A stretch of DNA of 27,228 nucleotides from Rickettsiales bacterium. Lineage in GTDB: Bacteria > Pseudomonadota > Alphaproteobacteria > Rickettsiales > UBA1997. Numbering within the stretch: the first letter of the stretch is position 1; each line of letters starts with the position of its first letter. The stretch lies in assembly GCA_031269065.1 (NCBI GenBank), contig JAIRWJ010000070.1, positions 1 to 27,228 of the forward strand, given 5' to 3'. The notes below the pieces were generated by a model. That model had not been told where the DNA came from and searched no databases. It was given only the letters and a program-made list of their open reading frames with translations. Below, in pieces: positions 7,849 through 14,568 of this stretch. Both the position numbers and the translations under genes were made by a program.

Positions 7849-8289
7849 TTGAAGGGAATTTTCCTATCTTGTCTAGTTTTAATGTTTGCACCACAGGCTA
7901 AATCAAAAGAATATTAGGTATAGCTAGTGTGAGTAGAGGTAAGTACTAATATTATACTTTCCGACAACAGACCATCCCGTGAGGTAGCCCAGGGCGAGAC
8001 TGCATCATTCGGTGTATCTGTTCTGCACTCTGCTGAAAGTACCATGAGTTGTGTCTATTCTATCTTCTCTGGTAAACCTATGTCAGAAAACTACTATGAT
8101 TTATCCGCCGGCAACAGGGTCGGTTCGGCTATGGTAGCCATGAGATCTGTTGGTGCTGCGGCGGGAATAGTAATCGGTATAATGAAATATTCTCATACAG
8201 CTGTCGTGGGAGCACTTTCTGCAACCGCGATAGAGGTAGCTGGGCCATATATTCTACATACAAATCGCATACAGAAGCTCTATTTGTGA
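7849..8289 (+). pseudogene. Possible decayed or short VirB2-like pilin gene
   Basis: Reading frame 1 begins at a TTG (7849) with KGIFLSCLVLMF followed by APQAKS, which resembles a signal peptide. It is then hit by three stops within 18 bases (7915, 7921, 7930) and reopens from 7933 to the TGA ending at 8289. The intact part from ATG 8044 gives 81 residues; a second ATG is at 8080. It is hydrophobic in two segments (AGIVIGIM and VVGALSATAIEVAG) with a short polar turn (KYSH). This is the topology and length of a VirB2 pilin, although I see no decisive family motif. In Anaplasma and Ehrlichia, virB2 paralogues sit next to virB4-2, so the position downstream of this virB4 fits. Coding status is uncertain; it may be only the 81-residue ORF or a remnant. 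Confidence 0.33.
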
Positions 8290-8392
8290 ATTTTCGTGCG
8301 TAGGTCTTGGCTTGAAACAGGTTTGTGTTGTATTTTAAAAAATCATTGAATATCATCGGGCATGAATAGGAAATAATAGTCGGTTTTTTGTC

Positions 8393-8533
8393 GTGTCTAC
8401 AAAGAGAACTTTTCAGCCTAGTCTTATAAAAAGAAAGAGAACACATGGATTTAGGGCGCGGATGTCGACCAAGGGTGGAAGGCTGATTATAAACAGAAGG
8501 AGAGCAAAAAAGAGGGAAACGCTATCTGCCTGA
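8393..8533 (+). CDS. rpmH: 50S ribosomal protein L34
   Basis: This short gene encodes 46 residues: a start of STKRTFQPS, then KRTHGFRARMSTKGGR, then an Arg/Lys-rich helix and the final L-S-A. This is the near-invariant L34 pattern (KRTFQPS, HGFRARM, GGR, and an R/K-rich tail ending LSA). L34 is a small basic protein of the large ribosomal subunit. The frame has an upstream stop at 8363, and the only usable start between it and the conserved block is the GTG at 8393, so the start is well defined even without a strong Shine-Dalgarno. In most bacteria rpmH is followed by rnpA; here it is followed by tRNA-Pro, then a convergent nth gene, so the pair has been broken. Confidence 0.95.
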   Translation: MSTKRTFQPSLIKRKRTHGFRARMSTKGGRLIINRRRAKKRETLSA

Positions 8534-8571
8534 AATCTTGGGTCTTCCTGGGTAGAATTAGGTTCTGATAA

Positions 8572-8649
<78 letters not shown>

Positions 8650-8681
8650 CCGCGGGGTTGGACACTGTCCCTGGGAAAGGG

Positions 8682-9341
8682 TTAGCTGGTCGGATAGGAG
8701 GTGTTATCTTTATTCTGGGTAGATTGACTGGTGCAGTAGCTTCCAAGGATGCATGAGTCGCATCTTGGTTTTAAAGCCTTACACTGGCGTCGACCGAATA
8801 GCACAAGTGTGTTGTTGGCTTGTGCTAGGTATTTTCTGGGGATGATCTTTAGCAGCTGTCTCTCAGCCTCGAGGACATTTCTCGCCTTTATAATCCCAAG
8901 TCTGTTACTTACACGAAAAACATGTGTATCGACAGCAATAGTTGGTACCCCAAAGACTATATTAAGGATGATATTCGCGGTTTTTCGACCGACGCCGTCC
9001 AAACTCATTAGGTCCTCCATTTTGGCTGGCACTTTTGAGCCGAATTTTTCCACTAGTTTTTCACTCATAGATAGAATGTGCCTGGCTTTGGTGTTGTTGT
9101 AGTTTATGCTGCCTACCATCTGTCTAAGCCTATCAAACCCCAGTTTCAACATCTCCTCTGGAGATTTTGCCACTCTGAACAGCTCTGGGGTTACTCTATT
9201 GACACCGGCATCCGTTGCTTGGGCTGAGAGCATAACTGACACCAGAAGGGTGTAGGGATTTGTGTATTTTAGTTCTGTCAGACCTTCCTCACTGTACTCG
9301 CTAGCCAGTAGGTCAAATATTTTTTTAACCTTTAACATCAT
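8682..9341 (-). CDS. nth: Endonuclease III (DNA glycosylase/AP lyase)
   Basis: The 219-residue product is full length for Nth, which removes oxidised pyrimidines and cleaves at abasic sites in base-excision repair. The helix-hairpin-helix L-D-G-V-G-R-K-T-A-N carries the catalytic Lys120, and V-D-T-H-V supplies the catalytic Asp138. The C-terminus has the [4Fe-4S] cluster cysteines 187, 194, 197 and 203 in the classic C-x6-C-x2-C-x5-C spacing. The gene starts two bases after the htpX stop, so it is the last gene of a greA-htpX-nth operon. It ends convergently 32 bases from tRNA-Pro. All key residues are present, so it is expected to be active. Two ATGs in tandem make the start ambiguous by one residue. 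Confidence 0.96.
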   Translation of the reverse strand: MMLKVKKIFDLLASEYSEEGLTELKYTNPYTLLVSVMLSAQATDAGVNRVTPELFRVAKSPEEMLKLGFDRLRQMVGSINYNNTKARHILSMSEKLVEKFGSKVPAKMEDLMSLDGVGRKTANIILNIVFGVPTIAVDTHVFRVSNRLGIIKARNVLEAERQLLKIIPRKYLAQANNTLVLFGRRQCKALKPRCDSCILGSYCTSQSTQNKDNTSYPTS

Positions 9342-9343
9342 GC

Positions 9344-10462
9344 CTATTTGGCAAAATATTTGTTCAGAAAAATTGTTATTTGGGTTTTCAACATAATATA
9401 TTTATTTTTGAAAAACAAAACCATTCCTCTGTAGGCATCTATCAAAGCTTGGATCTTTGCCAATCTATAACTGAAATAAAGAGTTGCTAATATTATGGTG
9501 AATGAGAGAATAAATGTTAAATTGGTTCCGGATACGGGCTTCATAATATTCTCAGATTTTTTTATGCCAGAAACGTTCTTAACTCTGTTGCGAGTCAGTG
9601 GATGGGAGGAAAAAATGGAGAAATATCCACTGCTGCCCAGCAGACCCAGTGTCCGGGCCATATTATGGCCGCCAACCACCATCGCTGCCTGCTCATCGGC
9701 CCTATATTCTACACTCTTGCTTATCTGTAGCTGAATGAACTTGTATATATTTAACATGATATATTTATAGAAAAAGCCTATAACAAAATCTATTACGCTG
9801 TACGCCGTGTCCACTGCTAGAGTCATATATTGACCTATAATTGGGATTAGAGAGAGAATTCTACTTATAAGTTCAAATATAGCGGCCACTATTCCCGAGA
9901 CAAAATGGGTGGATCTTTCATTTACCATGAGCAATAGGGCTGCAAAGTAATCCTTGTTGATCACATGGGACATTTCATGAGCAATTATGCCCTCTATGGA
10001 GGCAAAAAATTTTTTGTTATCATTCACCTCAAATCTGTATAGACTAAGAAGCCCCGTAGTCAATACTACTATGTTCCTTCTCAGGCTGCCGACGGCATAG
10101 GCATTGATTTCATTTGTATTCATTATATAGAGTTCTATGTTATCTAAAGCGAATCTTCTTCTAACAGTTTCGAAAACTTCGGAAAATACCTTGTAGGTGC
10201 CACTTTTCGCAACCGGAACGCTTTTCTTCGCGTAGTACCTTATGCTTGAGGAAAAGACAAAGTCAAAAAACAGAAACAGCAGCATCAGAAAACTTGCGGT
10301 GGACAATAGAAGAAGAACTACAGACTCAACATAGGCCATTTGTATAGATGCTCTCAGAAAATATTTTCCTAATAGTATGAAGATAAATGGACTCAGAACC
10401 ACAGCAAAATTCAGTAAACTCAGAACGTATACTAGAAAAAAACTGAGAATCTTGGAAAACAT
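9344..10462 (-). CDS. htpX: HtpX-like M48 membrane zinc metalloprotease
   Basis: The 372-residue integral membrane protein has two N-terminal transmembrane segments (about 8-32 and 45-70). The zinc motif HEMSH follows at residues 162-166, and the third ligand region E-Y-R-A-D-E has Glu at 252. Homologues are heat-shock-linked proteases that degrade misfolded inner-membrane proteins with the active site facing the cytoplasm. It is longer than the roughly 290-residue E. coli HtpX, with an extra hydrophobic stretch between the motifs (about 185-240) and an additional transmembrane segment near 315-335. Its ATG overlaps the greA stop (TAATG), implying translational coupling. Assignment to the HtpX/M48B branch is by topology and motif; other M48 families are possible. 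Confidence 0.85.
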   Translation of the reverse strand: MFSKILSFFLVYVLSLLNFAVVLSPFIFILLGKYFLRASIQMAYVESVVLLLLSTASFLMLLFLFFDFVFSSSIRYYAKKSVPVAKSGTYKVFSEVFETVRRRFALDNIELYIMNTNEINAYAVGSLRRNIVVLTTGLLSLYRFEVNDNKKFFASIEGIIAHEMSHVINKDYFAALLLMVNERSTHFVSGIVAAIFELISRILSLIPIIGQYMTLAVDTAYSVIDFVIGFFYKYIMLNIYKFIQLQISKSVEYRADEQAAMVVGGHNMARTLGLLGSSGYFSIFSSHPLTRNRVKNVSGIKKSENIMKPVSGTNLTFILSFTIILATLYFSYRLAKIQALIDAYRGMVLFFKNKYIMLKTQITIFLNKYFAK

Positions 10463-10947
10463 TATTTATTCTCACCGCCCCATTTTATATTTTTAATCAT
10501 GTAGTACTTCGTACCACCCGGAATCCTAATCTCTGCGGATTCTCCAATGCGCTTGCCAAGCAGAGCATTTCCTATAGGTGAGTTTACGGAAATTACGTGC
10601 CTTAGTGGATCTGCCTCAAACTCGCTAAGCAGAGTGTAACAGATTTGCTTCCCTAAATCTTCATCAAACAGAGTCACAGTAGCGCCGAAGTCTATGGAAT
10701 CACCGGACAGATTATCCGTATCAATCACATCAGCATTTGAAATCTTTTCACCTAGAGTAGCTATGAGTGCTTCGTTGATTAGTTGCCTCTCTTTTGAAGA
10801 ACTATATTCTGTGTTCTCGCTCAGATCACCAAGTTCTATAGCCTCTCCTATGGCCTTGGAAATTTTTATTCTTTCCACACCAATCAGTCTGTTTAAATCA
10901 GTCTTAAGTTTGTTGTAACCCTCTTTTGTTATTTTAAATCTCTGCAT
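10462..10947 (-). CDS. greA: Transcription elongation factor GreA
   Basis: The 161-residue product has the usual GreA length. It starts with an N-terminal antiparallel coiled coil (about 1-75) containing A-I-G-E-A-I-E-L-G-D-L-S-E-N-T-E-Y. The acidic tip D-L-S-E-N-x-E-Y reaches into the RNA polymerase secondary channel and stimulates cleavage of backtracked transcripts. The C-terminal FKBP-like domain (about 80-158) contains V-N-S-P-I-G-N-A-L-L-G-K, a family signature. It is the first gene of the greA-htpX-nth operon; the ATG at 10947 is followed immediately by Q-R-F. An unusual palindrome lies about 30 bases upstream. Confidence 0.97.
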   Translation of the reverse strand: MQRFKITKEGYNKLKTDLNRLIGVERIKISKAIGEAIELGDLSENTEYSSSKERQLINEALIATLGEKISNADVIDTDNLSGDSIDFGATVTLFDEDLGKQICYTLLSEFEADPLRHVISVNSPIGNALLGKRIGESAEIRIPGGTKYYMIKNIKWGGENK

Positions 10948-10976
10948 AGCGACCCTGGTAATTCAAATATACTAAA

Positions 10977-11010
10977 AATGGAACCAGAATGTGTACACAC
11001 CGATTCCATT
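10977..11010. promoter_or_regulatory. Nested palindrome upstream of greA
   Basis: AATGGAA (10977-10983) and TTCCATT (11004-11010) are a perfect inverted repeat flanking a second palindrome, TGTGTACACA (10990-10999), whose centre is one base away. No T-run follows on either strand. It could be an operator or a leader hairpin for the greA operon. Confidence 0.35.
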
Positions 11011-11492
11011 GAATATGGACCCAAGCCTAGTTGGCAATAAATAAAAATCAATCTGCTTTTTCCTACTGCGACACTGGGCAACATATTTTAATATTTATGT
11101 CGCTTCCCTTTCCATCCCACTATTGTCGTTTATTTCTTAACATCTTATTTTCCTTTCCACAGTGACTACTGCTATGTCCTAATCCATTCTTTAGCAGTGT
11201 GCCTCCAATCTCCTATATGATTCACTAAAATTTTTCGTTCTTCCATTGAACCCGAAGATCCCCCTCCCCCCTACTTCCATTCATTGTTTCCACTAAAAAT
11301 ATTTTGCTTTATCTATATAGCCCTTTGCGGACTATCTATTCCAATTTAAAGAAACTACTGGTTCTGGAGATTATGATTCTGCCAAAGACAAATTTACTGT
11401 TTATTCAATCTCAACAAAATACAGGCCCAGAAAAATTAGTGGAGAATTAAATTGGGTGAACTATCCTGAAGCAGTTATTTTTTATAAGAGAA
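11011..11492. other. Non-coding stretch with a possible gene remnant
   Basis: No gene is supported here. The first 300 bases are AT-rich with many short pyrimidine tracts on the plus strand and carry no convincing frame. From 11321 to 11500 the plus strand is open for 59 codons without a usable start codon (contains YSISTKYRPRKISG). It ends in a TAG that overlaps the beginning of the next gene and may be the tail of a decayed gene. Confidence 0.3.
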
Positions 11493-12248
11493 TTGTATAG
11501 AAAGGAAGCGAAAGCGAGTGGTGCCGACTCCCGTATATTCAGCGAAGTCCTAAGGACCGTGGAAAACAAAGTACGCAGAGATTTTGGGGAGCTGGCGAAT
11601 TTGCAGACTAGTAGAAAGAGTTCGGCCTTCGCGAGTGCGACACTTGAGTACCTGGGCGAGAAATTCTGTAGATTTTTCAGAGAAAAAAGGCCAGCCTATT
11701 CGCTACACCTGGAGAACTACCCCGAAAGCTGGACCGAAGATGGTGAAAACAGTATCTACATAAACAGTCTCTGTGGAGTTAATAACTTCCTCCATGCCAT
11801 TCCCTATTTTGCTACACTTCTGGCACTGAGAAAAAACGGTGAGGTCGTGTTTGGACTGGTAAACAACTACAGTAGTGGAGAAACATTTTCTGTCTCAAGG
11901 GGTGAAGGTGCATTTCTGAATGGGCGAAGAATCAGAGTGTCTTCCAGAGCTCATGGGGAGAACACACTGACTAGTGTTAGACAAGACGGCATTGGGAAGC
12001 TATCTGGAGAGATCTTCCTGAAACTAGGGTCCTTAATAGTGACAGACTGTTATCCTCTGGATTTTTGCCATGTGGCCTGCGGTAGACATGATGCTAGTGT
12101 AGTTTTTGATGGTAGCATGGATGAGCTAGAACTTGGAAAACTTTTTGTGACCGAAGCTGGTGGACTCCATCACGACTTCGGTAATGGCGGCAGCGTGGCC
12201 TTTGGTAATTCCTCAATGATAGATAACATCAGAAAAATTTTAGTATAG
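11493..12248 (+). CDS. Inositol-monophosphatase family protein (SuhB-like), catalytic site lost
   Basis: The 251-residue product aligns along the SuhB/IMPase fold: N-F-L-H-A-I-P-Y-F-A near residue 98-107, the S-R-G-E-G-A-F-L-N-G motif, and V-T-E-A-G-G near the end. The metal site is destroyed. Where active enzymes have D-P-(I/L)-D-G-T, this protein has N91-S-L-C94-G-V, and the late W-D motif reads D-E. It is therefore unlikely to be a phosphatase. SuhB of E. coli also acts non-catalytically in rRNA transcription antitermination with Nus factors, so a retained scaffold role is possible. The start is a TTG preceded by AAGAGA; no better start is present before conserved sequence. It is followed two bases later by an rluB-type gene. 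Confidence 0.82.
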   Translation: MYRKEAKASGADSRIFSEVLRTVENKVRRDFGELANLQTSRKSSAFASATLEYLGEKFCRFFREKRPAYSLHLENYPESWTEDGENSIYINSLCGVNNFLHAIPYFATLLALRKNGEVVFGLVNNYSSGETFSVSRGEGAFLNGRRIRVSSRAHGENTLTSVRQDGIGKLSGEIFLKLGSLIVTDCYPLDFCHVACGRHDASVVFDGSMDELELGKLFVTEAGGLHHDFGNGGSVAFGNSSMIDNIRKILV

Positions 12249-12250
12249 GT

Positions 12251-13015
12251 ATGGTGGATAATAAAGAGAAGGCAGAAAAAAAGGGCGAAAGAGTAGCCAA
12301 AGTCATAGCTAACAGCGGCTACTGTTCGAGAAGGGAAGCCGAAAGGCTTATAGCTGGGGGTTTTGTCCAGATAAATGGCGTACCTATAGATACGCCGGCA
12401 ATTATGATTATTGACCAGACTATAAAAATTAAAAATAAGCTTTTACCCAGAAATGAAAAAATAAAAATGTGGATTTTCTACAAACCAAAAGGTTTCATGG
12501 TCACTAACAGAGATCCTCATGGCCGAAAAACTATATATGACATTCTCCCCACTGGCTTGCCAAGGGTTATAGCTGTAGGCAGATTAGATATGGATACGGA
12601 GGGTCTGCTGTTACTGACCAACAATGGTTCTGTGGCCAGATATATAGAACATCCTGCCAATGGCTGGACCAGGCAATATAGAATCAAAGTTCATGGCTCC
12701 CTGGATAAGCTCAGGGCAAATTTAGATAGTCTTGCCAAGAGTGGTATAGTGGTCGACGGAATAAAGTATAGGCCACTGAAAATATCTATTGAAAAAGAAA
12801 GTGAAACGACTAACACTTGGTTGTTGATTTCTCTCAGGGAGGGAAAGAACAGGGAGGTGCGCAATATAATGGAGCACTTTGGCCTGAGAGTTACCAGACT
12901 AATAAGGACTTCCTTTGGTCCTTTCCATATAGGAGCCATGTCCTCCGGAGACCTCAAATCAGTTGCAAGGAAGGCCATGGAAGGTGCCTTAGGGGGTAGA
13001 GTGAGTCTTAGCTGA
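12251..13015 (+). CDS. rluB: Pseudouridine synthase, RsuA/RluB family (23S rRNA)
   Basis: The 254-residue product has an N-terminal S4 RNA-binding domain (about 13-60, with S-G-Y-C-S-R-R-E-A-E-R-L-I). A catalytic domain follows, with V-G-R-L-D-M-D-T-E-G-L-L-L-L-T-N around Asp113, the nucleophile of the RsuA/RluB/E/F group. The late motif R-E-G-K-N-R-E-V-R is also present. The best match is RluB, which modifies U2605 of 23S rRNA in the E. coli numbering; RluE/F or RsuA cannot be excluded by eye. The ATG lies two bases after the stop of the SuhB-like gene, so the two form an operon. Its own TGA is immediately followed, with no gap, by tRNA-Gln. Confidence 0.9.
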   Translation: MVDNKEKAEKKGERVAKVIANSGYCSRREAERLIAGGFVQINGVPIDTPAIMIIDQTIKIKNKLLPRNEKIKMWIFYKPKGFMVTNRDPHGRKTIYDILPTGLPRVIAVGRLDMDTEGLLLLTNNGSVARYIEHPANGWTRQYRIKVHGSLDKLRANLDSLAKSGIVVDGIKYRPLKISIEKESETTNTWLLISLREGKNREVRNIMEHFGLRVTRLIRTSFGPFHIGAMSSGDLKSVARKAMEGALGGRVSLS

Positions 13016-13089
13016 TGCTGTATCGTCTAATGGTAGGACAACAGATTCTGATTCTGTTTATCTAGGTTCGAGTCCTGGTACAGCAACCA
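13016..13089 (+). tRNA. tRNA-Gln, anticodon CTG
   Basis: This is a 74-nt cloverleaf with acceptor TGCTGTA/TACAGCA (the weak U1-A72 pair typical of tRNA-Gln), D-arm GTCT/GGAC, and anticodon stem ACAGA/TCTGT around TTCTGAT (anticodon CTG). The T-arm is CTAGG-TTCGAGT-CCTGG, and CCA is encoded. It starts on the base after the rluB stop, and its last 28 bases overlap the end of the convergent deacetylase gene. CTG reads only CAG, so a TTG isoacceptor must exist elsewhere. Confidence 0.94.
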
Positions 13090-13889
13090 CAAATTATTCT
13101 GTAATTTGGCTTGGCTGGACTTAGTTGGGAAGGTAGTAGCTCAAATTTAATTTTTCGTTTTTTTCTGAGAGTTTTCGTGGCTTCGATGAGACCATCTCTG
13201 GTCCCACTCCTAGGAGCATTCATGTGTGCCAACAGAATATCGCCGTCTTTTGCCGACAGTGCCCTTTCTCGGACAGCGTCGCTGGTTAGGGTAGCACCCT
13301 CATCCAAAGTTATTTTGAAGCCAGCTACTCTGTAGCCTAGAGAATTTATTACTTTCAGCGCCCCTTCATCGTAGTGGGCCGTGCCAGATCTGTACCAATC
13401 TGGCCTACCACCAGTCAATTCGGCTATCATTTTACCACACTGCTCAATCTCCTCAACCAGTGTGTTTTTGCTGGTTGTCCCTCTCAGACCATAGATAGTC
13501 TTGCCACTCAATAGAGCTGGCAAATGATTTTTTCCGTGATTTTGGATCGAAAAATTTTTCGACCTTGCCAATTTCTTTATTAATTTTCTGTTTTTTCCGT
13601 TCTGCAGAAACTTGCAGCTCACAAACAGTGTTGCCTTTATTTTATTTCTCTTCAGATATTTAATAAGTTTTATGTCGGGTTCGGAACCATTTTTGCCACC
13701 ACAGGCATCCAGGGTCAAGTACAGAATTTCCTTTCTATTTTTCCTACCATCTAGAGTTGAAATTGTGATGCTGTCCTCTATGCCAATTCCATGTTCTCTG
13801 GGCCTTGTTGGCGGCAGACCGACTGCCACCGAAGAGAGTGCCGTATACACCAGAAAGATTTCGAATATATGTCTGCAGCCTATGATCAC
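13062..13889 (-). CDS. Polysaccharide deacetylase family protein (NodB-like), exported
   Basis: The 275-residue product has a hydrophobic N-terminus (about 7-24) suggesting export to the periplasm. NodB-type motifs follow: L-T-L-D-A-C-G-G (catalytic-base Asp61 position; the second Asp of TFDD is replaced by Ala, as in a known TxDAC subgroup), N-H-G-K-N-H (metal His118 and His122), W-Y-R-S-G-T, and G-D-I-L-L-A-H. Members remove N-acetyl groups from peptidoglycan or other glycans; the substrate here is unknown. The GTG start overlaps the tmk stop (GTGA), implying translational coupling. The 3' end runs 28 bases into tRNA-Gln on the other strand, so the final residues (Cys/Thr/Arg-rich) are encoded opposite the tRNA. 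Confidence 0.82.
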   Translation of the reverse strand: MIIGCRHIFEIFLVYTALSSVAVGLPPTRPREHGIGIEDSITISTLDGRKNRKEILYLTLDACGGKNGSEPDIKLIKYLKRNKIKATLFVSCKFLQNGKNRKLIKKLARSKNFSIQNHGKNHLPALLSGKTIYGLRGTTSKNTLVEEIEQCGKMIAELTGGRPDWYRSGTAHYDEGALKVINSLGYRVAGFKITLDEGATLTSDAVRERALSAKDGDILLAHMNAPRSGTRDGLIEATKTLRKKRKIKFELLPSQLSPAKPNYRIICGCCTRTRT

Positions 13890-14536
13890 AGATTCTTTGC
13901 CCGCGGACTAAAGAATTTGAGAATCCTCTCAACTATCAGCCCGGATAGATCTTCTATGGACAAGTCCATCGTGTCTATTCTGATACATCTATCTGGATTG
14001 GCTTCATATATATGGTTAAAGCCATCTCTAACCCTTCGATGGAATTCAAAATCCATATCCTCAAATCTATTCTTACCGGCTCCGGCACAGGCCCTGCTGA
14101 GTCCTAGGCCGATGTCCACATCTAGTATCAGAGTCAGATCTGGCCTAAAGTCATCAAGAACGATCTTTCTCACGGTGTCTATTTTGGACAGAGGTAGGCT
14201 ATGGCCAAAGCCCTGGTAGGCCAAACTGGAGTCGAAGTAGCGGTCCGACACCACAGCAATCCCACTGTTCAGCGCCGGCTTTATCTTTCTTTCCGTATGA
14301 ACTTTCCTGGAAGCGTAGAGCAGTAACAATTCGGTTATTCCATCCCATTTGTCCACAGTTCCCTTCAGTACAAGATTTCTTATCTCCTCGGCGCCTTCGC
14401 AACCTCCTGGTTCTCTGGTCCAGATGGCTCCTATGCCGGCTTTGTTCATCTGTTCCACTAACAGTTTGGACTGGGTAGTTTTACCGGCCCCCTCGCCTCC
14501 TTCGAATGTTATAAACCTGCCCCTTAGCTTTTCCAT
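13886..14536 (-). CDS. tmk: Thymidylate kinase
   Basis: The 216-residue product phosphorylates dTMP to dTDP for DNA synthesis. It has the P-loop F-E-G-G-E-G-A-G-K-T-T (residues 11-21), T-R-E-P-G-G (LID/dTMP site), S-D-R-Y-F-D-S-S-L-A-Y-Q-G-F-G, and L-D-V-D-I-G-L-G-L-S-R, all in the expected order and length. An AAGGAG sits at ideal distance from the ATG at 14536. It lies between the MurD-like gene (32 bases upstream) and the deacetylase (4-base overlap downstream), in a single minus-strand cluster that starts with parA. It appears intact and essential. Confidence 0.96.
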   Translation of the reverse strand: MEKLRGRFITFEGGEGAGKTTQSKLLVEQMNKAGIGAIWTREPGGCEGAEEIRNLVLKGTVDKWDGITELLLLYASRKVHTERKIKPALNSGIAVVSDRYFDSSLAYQGFGHSLPLSKIDTVRKIVLDDFRPDLTLILDVDIGLGLSRACAGAGKNRFEDMDFEFHRRVRDGFNHIYEANPDRCIRIDTMDLSIEDLSGLIVERILKFFSPRAKNL

Positions 14537-14568
14537 TGCGTTCTCCTTTTTATTGATAAATTCATAAA

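Noticed and set aside
8129..8446. 105-codon minus-strand frame
   Set aside because: It overlaps rpmH and the VirB2-like frame in antisense and shows no motif or ribosome binding site.
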